This document shows positions 45,790 through 56,755 of a stretch of 64,000 bases of DNA, in pieces. Under the pieces are notes generated by a model that worked only from the letters and a program-made list of their open reading frames with translations, did no database searches and was not told where the DNA came from. Both the position numbers and the translations under genes were made by a program. Numbering within the stretch: position 1 is the stretch's first letter; each line of letters begins with the position of its first letter. The stretch comes from Salvator merianae (lineage: Eukaryota > Chordata > Lepidosauria > Squamata > Teiidae): positions 31,721,062 to 31,785,061 of the forward strand of contig QVOM02000116.1 of the NCBI GenBank assembly GCA_003586115.2. Reading direction: 5' to 3'.

Positions 45790-46400
45790 AGGCCATTTTT
45801 GCATGGCATGGGCTATCCCACTCTGTGCTATCCTAGACTGGTCCTAGCGTGAGCTAAGGGCCCTCTGCACTTCAGGTGGTCCATGCCAGTCCAGCCCTCC
45901 ATGCAGGCGCTCAGCCTCCAAAAGCTGAGAACGTGCATCCTCAGCCTTTGGCATTTTCGGAAGGGTTCTTTTCAGTGTGCATTGACTTCTGTTGCTACGT
46001 CTAGCAGCACTTCCTGAGGCACCACCAAAAAGCCCTCCCTGATGTCTTAAAGGCTATGGAGGCATGTGTTCCACATGCCATCGTTGTCTGGGATTGGTAC
46101 AGTAGTACACTAATAGACTGCATTGTCAAGGTCTACTGCAGGACCAGGATAGGGCATCATTTTGGTGCCCTATCCCAGGCTGCATCAGACTTTGCTTACT
46201 TATTCCAGTATATTGGATATTCTGGTATAAAGCATGAATATTCCAGAATATCCACGCTTTATTCCAGAATATCCAAATATAGTGAAAGAAAGCAATGTCT
46301 GGACCTAGGCCCAGTCCATCGTGTCATCTAATGCTGACAAAGCCATGCTCTGTCCTGCACTAGCATGTGGAAGGCAGGCTCCTGGACCCCTCCATATTCT
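45790..46400 (+). mobile_element. Family C-like element carrying a nested MITE
   Basis: Starts AAGGCCATTTTTGCATGGCA and contains a second terminus-like phrase (GGGCCCTCTGCACTTCAGG, near 45860), TTGGTACAGTAGTACAC and AGGTCTACTGCAGGACC. Interrupted at 46178-46311 by MITE A copy 5, then resumes (CATGCTCTGTCCTGCACTAG). The right end is near 46400. Confidence 0.6.
46178..46311. mobile_element. MITE family A, copy 5, nested in a family C element
   Basis: Begins GGCTGCATCAGACTTTGCTT and ends AGCAATGTCTGGACC, with GGATATTCTGG and complement inside. The host family C text runs GCCCTATCCCA on the left and resumes with AGTCC on the right, so the insertion site can be read. A CCCAG motif occurs on both sides and may be a short target duplication. 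Confidence 0.8.
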
Positions 46401-46668
46401 GCTCTAATATTAAGTACAGAAACAGCCAAAAGGTGGAACCATCCAGATTCTAATTTGGCTTACTGTCCTCCAAAAAGGGGATACGATTACTTCAGGAAAA
46501 ATGTGCAGAGTCAGGATGACAGGTTGAGGTTAACAGGGGGATTCTCAGAGAAGACCTACAAACCTTAAATTAGATCAAGTTTCTAGGTCAAATGAACTGC
46601 ATCCTAAGAAATTGCTGGTAGAGTTTCAGCACCTATAACATTGAGAATTGTTGTGCAAAATGACTGGA

Positions 46669-46763
46669 AGAAGAAGAAGAAGAAGAAGAAGAAGAAGAAG
46701 CAGAAGGAGGAGGAGGAGGAGGAGGAGGAGGAGGAGGAGGAGGAGGAGAAGAAGAAGAAGGAG
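46669..46763. repeat. GAA/GGA purine tract
   Basis: About 95 bases of pure purines apart from one C: (GAA)n, then (GGA)n, then (GAA)n. It is the expanded 3' tail of the adjacent SINE. Long reading frames through it (poly-Lys/Glu, poly-Leu) are artefacts of the repeat. Confidence 0.95.
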
Positions 46764-46934
46764 AACTTGGTTTTTATACCCCGCTTTTCTCGGCCAAAGC
46801 TGACTCAAAGCGGCTTACAAGGTTATTTTTCGCCTGAAGGCTTACATCTGTCTATCTTCCGCATCACACAAAGTGATGCTTCCTATTTATCTACTTGCAA
46901 TTACTTGCTTTCGAACAGCTAGGTTGGCTGGAAG
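46669..46934 (-). mobile_element. tRNA-derived SINE, family S1, copy 3, 5'-truncated
   Basis: Minus-strand copy that retains tail and body (complement of GAGAAAAGCGGGGTATAAAA through CAAGTAATTGCAAGTAGATA) but stops at AGGTTGGCTGGA, so the tRNA head is missing. Its tail has grown into a long purine tract at 46669-46763. Confidence 0.85.
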
Positions 46935-47649
46935 ACACCTATCCCCGAAAAAGGGGGGAAAGGAAGATCAGGGGAACTATAGAGACTCCTCACTATATGT
47001 GCAGGAATGGATCCCAAAAGATTATGTATAGCATGGCATTTTCCTAAGAGGTAGAAACCTCAGTGGTTATTTTTATTTTCTTTTGAAAAACCTAAAAGCA
47101 AGGAATGGGGGGATGTATAATGAAGCATGATTTTATTTTATTGAAATGATGTAGAGTAGGGTGATTTATGGCAAAGACTCCCTATGCCAACTACTTAAAC
47201 TAGCATTAATATCTGGAAACGTTCTACAGCTCATCGTAAAGATATTAACCAATAACAACTTTGAAAACAATGCAGAGTCAGACGGGTTTTTGTCTCACTT
47301 GAACACCTTAATAGCCTGTGAATGCTTTAGGCAGCACACTATGGCTTCATCTTCCCCATCATTTCTTAGAACACACAAGTTCTAAAGCCAATTTTCATGC
47401 TGCCTTTTAAAACTAGGGTAATGTTCTCTGTTTTAAACAAGAAAAAGAAATGTGAAATAAAGTGGTATCTATGACCTTATTTAATTTCACAGCAATAAAA
47501 ATAATTGCAGAATCAATATAAAAGCAGTCTTGCTCTGAAGCAGTTGTATTCTGCAAATTCTTCCAACCAGGAGTGATGTCAGACAGCCTTATTGAAGTGG
47601 CAGGTGTACACACCTGGCCCATAAAAAGTCACATGGCTTCACTCCAGTG

Positions 47650-48228
47650 ATGCAGGCGCAACGGGCTGCGTGTCAGGCCCCAGAAGGAGTCTGTTGCTTT
47701 AGGTCATTTCTTGCCCTTGTTCAGAATCAGTGGATCTGAAACAGCCAGCCCACTGATTCCGGACACAGCAAGGTGTGAATGGGACCAGCACAGTCTGCAT
47801 GACAGTGTTGTTCCAGACCACCCCTCGCTGTGTCACCATGGCCTTGAAACACGTACACACTTCCAAACAGGACATGGAGGCCTTTAAGGGCTAGGAACAT
47901 AAGTTCGTAGCCTTCGGAGCCTCTGGGGGTGACATTTTGTGGGAAGCTTTGGCACACTGCTGAGATTGTTTCCCCGTAGTCCTTGTTCAGTATCGGGGCC
48001 TGCCTGTTAATCAGAATTAAACATGACTGCCGGTGATTATAATCAGGGCCTCCCTGATCGGGATCAACGCTCCACATTAGGGTTGCTGAAAGCTGTAGAA
48101 AGCATACAGTGCATTCCAGCAGGGGGCATGGCTGCATAGATCCACTTTAATGTGCAGATCTATGTGGTCTAGAACCTTACTAGGTGGGCCCTTAATCCTG
48201 ATTAAGGGCCTGTGTAGAAAGGGCCTTA
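47650..48228 (-). mobile_element. Family C element
   Basis: Minus-oriented: CAGAATCAGTGGATCTG and CCACTGATTCCGGACACAGC at the left, GGCTAGGAACATAAGTTC, AATCAGGGCCTCCCTGATCG in the middle, GGGCCTGTGTAGAAAGGGCC at the right. Near full length. Confidence 0.7.
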
Positions 48229-49003
48229 GTGGCAGAGCACCACTACTTTCACCAGTCCGTTTGATGAGGACCAAAGAGATCCTGAAACTCTTTGGTATTC
48301 TGATCATCTGTGAATAATGTAGACATTTAAGTGGTGAATTTCTCTTGGACTGGATCTTGAAGTACAATGCATTTAATTAGGCCAATAAAGTTTCTCACCA
48401 TCCTTTATTCCACAACTGGCACTCAGAACTCCAGAGGACGCTAACTTCTGAGCAGTATTACATGCGTACCACACTGCCACAAGAGATTGCTCTTTAACAC
48501 TGCTTTATATACATGTCGCAGATGTCAGCATAAGAAAAGCCATCTGGGTAAAAAGTCAGCCCAATTACAATGCATTTCAGGTTTTAATAAAAAGCAGACC
48601 CCCTTTCCTTTTGCCCTTCATTCTCTGAAGTAAACTGATTTCCCACATGTTCCTGAACTATGTTCCTCCCTCGGCAGTCACTCTTAATGAACTTCTCTAT
48701 TTATACCCATGAGCAAAGGCAACGTCGCCAGCTTCTCATATCTGGGCAGCCGGGTTTTTGTTTTTGGTTTGCATCAAGAGGTCGTTTGACAGAACTTACT
48801 TTTGTTATTCAAGCTAAGTAAGAATAAAAACACACAGAGTCAAAGGAGGAATTCAAAGTATTTTTTCAATGCCAAAGTACATTATATGTATTTACAAAAC
48901 TGAAAAAACAGCACACAGAGATACAGAGATCAATATTTGGACCCAAGGTGGACCTAATGCTCTCCAGCAGCTACATGCCCTTCTTGTGAGTTTGGGCCGT
49001 TCT

Positions 49004-49437
49004 GAACTTAACTTGCAGAATTTTCCATGCCGATCGCTGGAATGCCATGTTTGCACCCACAAGCTGCTGTAGCAGTCTGGATGTTTTCTGAGCCCTTACC
49101 AGGATGTTCCTGCTGTGGACAAACTTAGAAGTTATCCACAGACATTTCAGAGGCCTATGGGATGGGGTCCAAGGATGGGCTGTTCCAGGTGCTGTGTGGT
49201 GAGGGGACGTAGGCTTGCATGGTTGTAGCTGCGCAGTTGTTTGGAGTGTCTGGACACCCTTGCAAAGTCTGAACCTGCTCTGCATGCTAGGTTTGGGCTC
49301 ACTTCACACTTTTTGCAATGCTGGAACAGAACAGAGATGTTCCAGTGCACAAACTACAAATGGCCCCAACCGTTCCTGCTCTTCACTGGCCTGGAACTGT
49401 TTGCTTAGACAAGTCCAATAAGGTAAGCGCAAACCTT
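49004..49437. mobile_element. Possible family C/H relative next to family E
   Basis: Starts GGGCCGTTCTGAACTTAACT and ends AAGGTAAGCGCAAACC immediately before the family E copy at 49438. The ends look like a diverged inverted pair; the interior does not align with other copies here. Confidence 0.45.
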
Positions 49438-49617
49438 GGCCCTTTCTGCACTTGGATTTATTCCAGATTATATCTCAGAATAGGGACCTGCCATCTGCAT
49501 GCTAGTGCAGACTATGGTAGGCCCTGGGCAAGACCTTTCATAGTTTGCATTAGCATGTGCATAGCAGGTCCCTATTCTGGGATATAATCCACAATAAGGC
49601 CAAGTGCAGAAAGGGCC
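49438..49617. mobile_element. Foldback family E, copy 2
   Basis: GGCCCTTTCTGCACTTGGAT, TTATTCCAGATTATATCTCA on the left; GGGATATAATCCACAATAAG, GCCAAGTGCAGAAAGGGCC on the right. The interior also mirrors (TAGTGCAGACTATGG versus CATAGTTTGCATTAGC). 180 bp. Confidence 0.85.
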
Positions 49618-49779
49618 TTTGTCTATTCACCCATACCGAACCTCTTTAACCCTCAGTGCCTTCTGTGACTTGTTTTAACTACTGTGAATAGCACTATGGC
49701 TGACTATTCATGTCCATACGGGCCTGCTTGCCAACTAAGATAATCCCGTAAGGCCCTTCTAGTGATTAAGTCCCTGAAT

Positions 49780-49930
49780 GATGTCCATGAGGCAATAGCC
49801 AGAGAGAGAAAGCATTTTCTGTCATGTCCCAGAGGCTTTGAACAGCCTCCCTTTAAAGAAGCACAGGGACTAATTACTTTCCAGCACCTCCCTTCCCCCC
49901 TCCTGCAACTTCCTTTGAGCTTAGATTAGT
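49780..49930 (+). mobile_element. L2-type LINE fragment, ORF2 end (degenerate)
   Basis: AGAGAAAGCATTTTCTGTCA, then CCAGAGGCTTTGAACAGCCT resembles the AFSVxxxRLWNSLP segment at the end of L2 ORF2, frameshifted. Too short to be sure. Confidence 0.5.
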
Positions 49931-50282
49931 TTTACACTGAAAGGCAACTCCAATGTTGCTCACAGTTTGCTGATAGTGAAAACTTCAAACTTAACCGGTA
50001 GTCCAGGGAGACATGGCAGTTTAAGGCAACAGACAGTCTGAGGCATTCATAGTCCTCATTGTCACACAACCAAGAATCCTAGAAACCACAATGCATACAG
50101 ATGAAGACAAATGGGCTGTTACGCAGACAATATGACTTATTTTTATTTACTGGGCTCCTCTGGGATAAGGGGAAAGCTGGATTAAATGAGAAAAAGTGCA
50201 GGCTTGTAATACAATGAGAACATGAACAAATGTAAAGAATTTGCAAGCTAAAGGAGCTCTGAAACCTGAACGACCTCAGCTC

Positions 50283-50685
50283 TGAGGCAGCATCCATACA
50301 CTATTCTTCAGGTGACCTTTGGTTGGACAGTGGGTGGGGTAGACAAATGCTGGCACACCAGGTGCACCAGCTCCCCAGCCCAGAAGGTCATGAGAATGAC
50401 CTAACCACTGAAGTGGGTTCAAACACTCCCCATTGGCATGGGAACGATTGTCTGCTGATCATGCCAACCCAATCCCAATGGAAAACCAGAAAGATGGACT
50501 GCAAGGCTTGACTTCTGGGTCCATTTCTGTTCCCTCACCAACACATTCAGGGAGGGAACTCTCAAGCGTCCTGGGCTGGCACCTGCACACACAGTAGCCC
50601 CCACACTGGCTCACACTCTGCAGTGGCTCATGTGGAGCCTGTGCCCATCTAGACCCAAGGAGGGCTACATAAAGATACAGCCTTA
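50283..50685. repeat. Possible DNA-transposon remnant
   Basis: Begins GAGGCAGCATCCATACAC and ends AAGATACAGCC just before family D copy 2; these look like a weak inverted pair (GGCAGCATC / GATACAGCC). The interior has no recognisable protein. Confidence 0.35.
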
Positions 50686-50836
50686 GGGCGATTCTGCACT
50701 GGCTGGTATACTGGACCAGCAAGCGCACTAGGAGCTTCCCTTCTGCTAGGGGCATCCTTTAGACCCCACCAGCATGCAGAAGGGAGGCTCCTAGTACTCT
50801 TGCTGGTCTGGTATACTGGCCAGTGCACAGCTGTCC
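50686..50836. mobile_element. Foldback family D, copy 2
   Basis: GGGCGATTCTGCACTGGCTG, then CCAGCAAGCGCACTAGGAGC on the left; CTAGTACTCTTGCTGGTCTG and GGCCAGTGCACAGCTGTCC on the right. 151 bp, same plan as 30699-30864. The phrase CTTCCCTTCTGC is shared inside. Confidence 0.82.
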
Positions 50837-51576
50837 AAAATTTCACGGAAGGCTAAAGATAAAGGGAAAGGTTTTCACCATTCCACACTTCCCCTCCCAA
50901 CATATAACAGTATTGCTCATATGGAGATTAGAGGTGCCTAAGACCCCAGAAAGTTACTGACAATCAAGAATATAGAATAACAGGTGAGATGGACAAGTAG
51001 TCCAATTATTTGTAATGTACAGCAGGATCATATGTTAGAAGATTTTTTTGTTATTATAGACTCCAACACCCACACACAGAAAAGCAACACAGAAACAAAA
51101 CCACAACCCTGTACTTTTAACTTATCTGTCTCCTCAAGAGCAGGCAGGTATAGAAGGCTGACAGCTTATGTGCTTAGGAAGGGGCAGGCAACTTCTTGAA
51201 AAACTCCCCCTCCATCCACAACAATTCTGCACCAGGTTTTTAAAAACTTATTTTATCTTCTTATAACATTTGTATTGCACCCATCACCAGAAGGTCACCG
51301 GGCCCCTTTGTGGCCAGGTTTGCTCTACAGAATAGTAGCTTTTCCAACAGCTGCCTTTCCCCCACATGCCTGCTCTTGAGGTCACTCAGAAGTTAAAATG
51401 AAAGGTTTGGCAAACTTTGCTGATGAAGAAACCTATACAAAGGATGAAGAGAAACACAGCAGTAAAACTGCTGCAGGCAACAATTTAAAGATAACATTCT
51501 TACACACCCTCCCACACATAGGATGACCAGAGAAATCGCTGCCTGCATTTCAAGTTGTCTTTTTCATCAAAGACTG

Positions 51577-52105
51577 GATCTGCACTTACCTTACAACCTG
51601 GATCTGTTCTAGCCACAGGAACAGCTCCAAAGTACTGGGATAAGCCTCCTGCATTTGGAAGGTTGTCCCGGTACAGTGCCCCACTTTGACTCCGGAGATC
51701 GTGCAATTTCCAAAGCCACTTCCAGGTTCACCAGGGGCTAGGAATTGAAGTTCCTAGCCTTGGTTCCCCTTGGGGATGCATTTCAGTGTACAATTTGGTG
51801 CATCCCTGAAATGTGTCCTCTATTAGACCAGAACAGGGAGGTCTGCATCCTTCTGCATGCCTCCCAGGGCCAGTCTTGCCACTCCTGAAATGCCAGTAGA
51901 CCAGAAAATGCAGGTCTACCGGTGTCCCAATCTAGGCAGCCATTTTGGTCTTGTAGACTAGAACACACACTATCCCAGCACTGATGCAGTGACTCAGGTA
52001 GAGGGCAGGGACTCTCTCTTCCATCCAAGTGTGCAGAAGAGAAGGACCTGAAATGGATAAGACAGTGCACTGTACCGTTCCACAGGTAAGTGTGGAATGG
52101 CCCCA
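51577..52105 (-). mobile_element. Family C element
   Basis: Minus-oriented: GATCTGCACTTACCTTACAA at the left and GGTAAGTGTGGAATGGCCCC at the right form an inverted pair. Inside are CAGGGGCTAGGAATTGAAGT, GCATTTCAGTGTACAATTTG, ATGCCAGTAGACC and AGCCATTTTGGTC. About 530 bp. The 179-codon minus-strand frame across it has no recognisable domain. Confidence 0.72.
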
Positions 52106-52178
52106 AGGCACGTAACTTTAGATGTATGGAAGCTTGCTCAAGGGAAGAAGCAGTGACCACAAAAGCCTGCAGCCACAG

Positions 52179-52463
52179 CAGTGGCGTAGGAAGCGGGGGG
52201 CAGGGGGGATAGGCTGCCCCGGGTGGCGCGTTGTCCTGGGTGGCCCATGCAGCCAGATCCTCTTCTGCCCGCCCGGTGCACCGGCGAGCAAGTGTGAAGG
52301 AGAGCGCGGTGCCGCAGCACATGGTGCCGCACCACGGTTGCCTGCCTGGCAGTCGTCGGGGTGGCGGTGGCAGGGGTAGGAGGCTTCAGGGCGGGGGGGG
52401 GGCTCGCTCGCACTCCCCTGCTGCCGCTTGGCCTGAGCAGCAAAACTTTTAGCTATGCCGCTG
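52179..52463. mobile_element. hAT-like non-autonomous element with 8-bp target duplication
   Basis: The ends CAGTGGCGTAG and CTATGCCGCTG are inverted (9 of 11 bases). The eight bases AGCCACAG directly precede (52171-52178) and directly follow (52464-52471) the element, exactly the duplication length of hAT transposons. 285 bp, far richer in G+C than the intron around it, with no transposase frame. The intact duplication suggests a fairly recent insertion. Confidence 0.92.
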
Positions 52464-53856
52464 AGCCACAGTCAGCAAACGAGGTTTCAATCTGGACCCC
52501 CCCCCCTTCAGTTGCTGCCTCTCTTCTCCCCAGGCAAGCTGTCAACCATCTGAAGTTACCTTTTCAGGAGGATAAACTGGGCAAATCTGGAAGATCTGTT
52601 TTCATATAAAACAGCATAAAAGAGTCAGAGTAAGTTTGTAACAGAATGAAAACTACTACTGAACGTACTGAGCATGCTGGGGTTTTATACCTAACAAACT
52701 GATGCCGAAGGAGACTTTTTGGGCTCCATCCAGCTCCTGAAGAACATCACCTTCTTACAGGGCTATGTGGTTACGCCCAGAGTCTTTAATTTGCTCTGTA
52801 CGTGGAGTGACACTTGCTATTACACATACAAACAATTTTAAACCTCTAAGAACAAGTCAGCTTGCAGTGTGTTCTTTTCATTTGATCCATTGCCAAGCCT
52901 ATTACAGCACTAACAAGCAAAACCTCCATTCCATGACCCACACTAAACCGAAGCCCATAAAAGGATTTTTTTAAAAAGTAACCAGGAAAATGGAACAAGT
53001 AAAGTTCCATGTTCTAATGGTTTTCTTTTTGATTAAACTAGCATATTTGAACACATGAGCTGTTCAAGTATGTAGTCTTGATTGAAAGCAAAAATTTTAA
53101 AAGTCTGAAACACAGACATGACTTTGGCTTGGAAGAAGCAAGTCTAACAGTGCAGCCTTAACTTATCTATTCAGAAATAAGCCCGCTTATTCTCAGTAGA
53201 ATTTATTCCTGGAAAATAATAATAGTAAAAACTTCCAGGAATTTTTTTTTTTAGAGGAAAATACGTTCAAATAAATACAAAAATTACATTCAAACACAAA
53301 AATATCTATTTTTTTTTTAAAAAAAACCCAGATGCATCTAACACTAAAAGCAGTTTTACAGCATTTCAAAGCATAAATCCAATGATGGCTGGAATTTCAT
53401 GCCCCTCTCAAGACCTAATAAAATATAAGAAACTGATAGAATATAAAATAAAACAAGAAAAAAAACCTCTTCTAAATCACATTAAAGTTTCATCTAGTTC
53501 AAGCGCTTTCTTTGAACAATGCTAGCCAGACAGTTCCAGGAGACCTAAAAGTAGAACACAGTGATAATATTCTCATCTTTGTTCCCCTGGAACCTGAATT
53601 CCTGCCATGCTTCAGAACCAATGGCTAAAGACACTGAACTGACTTGAGCCACCTTCTAGAATAGGGACAGACTATGTTCATATGCAGTAAACAAAAAGCA
53701 CCTCTGAGTTGAATCAGATACAGCAGCTTAGAGATGGTTGCAGGTGGGATCATTCACATGCCAGCCTGTCCTTCACCCTCTCTTGAACGTTTTAGGCTAG
53801 AAAAGGTAGATTAAGGATGGGATAAGAATATGCAGGTCACATACTACCTTCTCTAA

Positions 53857-54301
53857 AGCCCCTTCCACACTGACCAGTGAATCAGCCTATGGGGTCTCTG
53901 CTGGTGCAGCTTAGAAGAGGCCATGCCCCTCCCAGAATGCTCCATCCACACAGGATGAAGCTATGGAGCAGGATACAGTGCCGTATCCCATTCTACTGGT
54001 GGACCTGTTAAAAGTAGTCCACCATGGACTATTGACAGTGGATCAAAGGGCATGTGGACAGCAGGTCCTGACCCTTTTTGGCCATGCATCCAGAAGCACT
54101 ACCAGAAATTTGCTGCTCCTGGGTGTGCAGTTAAGAAAGACACAGTCGAGAGCTTCGAAACCCCGGCTGGGGACTTTGAAGCCCTTGCCAGCAACTATGA
54201 AGGCTTTGGAGGTGGGCCATTAAGACAGCCAATTAGGCAGGCTGCTCATAATCCAACCCAGTGCAGTGGGAAATCGCCAATGCTGTGCAGAAAAGGCCTT
54301 A
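53857..54301 (+). mobile_element. Family C element
   Basis: Left end TAAAGCCCCTTCCACACTGA and right end CTGTGCAGAAAAGGCCTTA form an inverted pair. Inside: GCTCCATCCACACAGGATGA, TCTACTGGTGGACC, AGTCCACCATGGAC. The middle (CTGGGGACTTTGAAGCCCTT onward) is less typical. Confidence 0.68.
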
Positions 54302-54543
54302 AGCTCCTGACCAACATTTTTGCTGGGTTGGAACAAAACCATGGACTCTAGATGTCATAATGGACTCTAGATATACTTATGAAAGGAGAGCTTTTTAGAG
54401 CTATTAAGGAAATGAAGTAATTTTATTTAATTATGTTTGGTGGGATTTTTTAATATATCTGCTGAGTGTAACAGGTCCTGCCCTGGCAGTAGAATTGGCT
54501 CTAGTGTCATCTACTTCACCACAACAACTGCCTTGAAACAAAA

Positions 54544-54840
54544 GGCATTTTTCGCACTTACCATCTTAGAATGGGATAATTATTCCATTCTGAGGTGGTA
54601 TTGACCATGCAGCACAGACATCATCTGCCCTGCATGGCCAGTCTGTACTATGAGCAGGCTACCAGCATTCACAGTACGAATGCAAGTAGCCTTGCTCAAT
54701 ATTCACATGACAGCAGCTGGGATGCGTCCAGTCACTGCCATGGCAACCGCCAGTGCTGCGCAATGTGCAGGTACAATCAGGTGATTGCACAAGTCCGGTC
54801 GCTGTGCATGGTGCAGTGGCCACGGTAAGTGCGAAAACAC
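54544..54840. mobile_element. Element H, copy 2
   Basis: GGCATTTTTCGCACTTACCA at the left and CACGGTAAGTGCGAAAACAC at the right are inverted. After the left end it carries TCTTAGAATGGGATAATTAT, also found inside the palindrome at 40458, so these families share sequence. About 297 bp. Confidence 0.65.
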
Positions 54841-54994
54841 TTTACCGGGAGAACTAATGAGAGCTCCAAAGCTAGGAGCGATTGGCAGCAGCGTTATGCT
54901 GCTCCCAGCTGCTTGGGCCTCTGCAAAGAGCAGAAGCACTTTGTTAGCAAGTGTCCCTGATGCTTGCTAGCACAAAGTGCGAACAGGGTCCTAA
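54841..54994. mobile_element. Element H-like partial copy
   Basis: Directly follows 54840 with TTTACCGGGAG and ends CACAAAGTGCGAACAGGGTC, a right end of the same type. It looks like a second, truncated element in tandem. Confidence 0.45.
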
Positions 54995-55854
54995 ATTTCC
55001 ATTATCACTTTTCTTTTATGAGAAGGCAGTGTGCATTTTAAAATGATTTGAGGATTACTAGCAAGAAAAACATGGCATTGTCCTCCAGGGACTAGAAGTT
55101 CCTTATGTCAAAAGTTCCCCAATGTCATATTCTAGAGTCCAGTGGTTCTTCATGGTAGTTGATGCTGGTTAATGGAATTTTTGTCTCCACATTCTTTTTA
55201 TATTTCTGCAGAGTAATTTCAACCAAGTATTTTCAGATGATGCCTGTTAACCTGAGAGCTAAGATAAGCTTTCTTCATTCTCTCACTTCACTAACATCTC
55301 CCTTTTCCAGGCAGGAACTGCATGGTGCCTTTATGGCACCATGAATGTGCCATGAGGGAGCAGGGTCTACACAACACCGTCCCCTCATGGTGCACTCAGA
55401 GTGCAGGACAAGTGCAGTGACTGCTTGGATCCCATACTCATCCCCTCCGTCATGCTGCCTTAAATGCTGATACAATGTTTCAAAGGTTTTCACAGCTTTA
55501 TTCTGCTCTCCATGTGCACAGATGGTCCTGTTGTCACCATGCCACTGCTGCCACCACTCAAGGGGAAGCGCAGATCTATCTGACAGCTGTGTCAGTCATC
55601 TAACACAGGAAATGGATCATGGGGACACTTCATGTGCCCAGTGGACCCCCCCCCCATCCATCAAGATCAAAGCTGAGGATTCCTCAGTATCAACCTTGAT
55701 GGAAGTGCTTCTCTGAGCTTCAAAGTTGCCACTAGGGTCTCTCCAGCTGATTTTTTTTTAGAAAAAAAACAAAACAGCTTTTATTGTTCACATAGAAAGA
55801 CAAGGAAAAAAGAAAAATAGGCTTACAACGTACAAAGTGCACTCTTAATAAACA

Positions 55855-56165
55855 GTTTTCAAGGACAGCCCTTATAGAGTGCATTACAACAGTCCAGCCT
55901 GGAAGTTACCAGGTCACGGATTACTGTGGCCTCTGTTCAGAAAGGGTCATAGTTTGTGAACTAACCAGAGCTGGAAGTGGCCACTCCTGGCCATCACCTC
56001 CATATGAACTTCCAAGGTCAGCAGAGAATCCAGGAGTACCCCCTGATTTTGCTCTTGGAGCAATACAACCCCATTGAGAACAGGATGTTTCCCTGCTTCA
56101 CAGATCCAAGCCCAAAGCACCTCTGTCTTGTCTAGATTCAATTTAGTGGCCCCTATTCAGACCGT
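55855..56165 (-). mobile_element. L2-type LINE fragment, ORF2
   Basis: The minus-strand frame near 55947-56141 reads NLDKTEVLWAW, GVLLDSLLTLE and ARSGHFQLWLVHKL. In another frame follows ATVIRDLVTSRLDCCNALYK (55866-55932). These are consecutive motifs of the L2 reverse-transcriptase C-terminal part, separated by a frameshift. Both ends are truncated. Confidence 0.85.
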
Positions 56166-56283
56166 TACCAAGCACCTGCTAATTCTTCTTTCTCTTTGCT
56201 GCAATTGTGTGCTTCCCTTTCTGTTTCAATATTTTTTCCAGTTCCCTGATCCTGACTCAGAAAAGAGAGGGTGTTGTATCTTC

Positions 56284-56755
56284 CAGTGGGTTCACACTTA
56301 TCAGGCTAGTATGGTATTACAATATCATACTAGGCTGGGTAAGACCCAGCATGTTGGTGGCCGTTCTCATGTCATGTGTTGGAACAGCCCCATAGTGGGC
56401 CAGCAGCATGTGAGTGTGAATGGCCCAACCAAGGTAGGCCAGATCACCAAGGCAACATGCAAGACAACAGCTGGTGCATGCTCATACATTGCCATGGCAA
56501 TCCAGATGCTGTGTGCAGCTGCACTGTTGCACCTACTTGCTGTGCCACACCCACTTGCTGTGTGGAAGCAGCCAGCCAGGAGTGATCCAGATGCTTCTTG
56601 TAAGCATGTGGACTGCTTTTTTAACAGTCAACCACTGGATGGCTTCAGGGGAGCCTGTGGCAACTGGTGAGTTGCTACAGCTCCCCAGTGTGGACGGGCC
56701 TCACCAGTGAGCAGACTGGAGCTCACTAATAGGTAAATGTGAACAGACTCTTCTT
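56284..56755. mobile_element. Possible family C/H element
   Basis: GGGTTCACACTTATCAGGCT at the left and AATAGGTAAATGTGAACAGA at the right look like a diverged inverted pair. The 198-codon frame overlapping it has no recognisable domain. Confidence 0.5.

Noticed and set aside
46626..46922. Poly-Lys/Glu and poly-Leu open frames
   Set aside because: Direct translation of the GAA/GGA purine tract.
51783..52322. 179-codon minus-strand frame
   Set aside because: Crosses the boundary between a family C element and the GC-rich hAT element, so it cannot be an ancestral protein.
52179..52463. GC-rich, CpG-containing patch as the ITGA8 promoter or exon 1
   Set aside because: It has transposon ends and an 8-bp target duplication, and no frame matches a signal peptide or first propeller strand.
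56074..56670. 198-codon plus-strand open frame
   Set aside because: Runs antisense through an L2 fragment into a transposon-like element; no recognisable protein.
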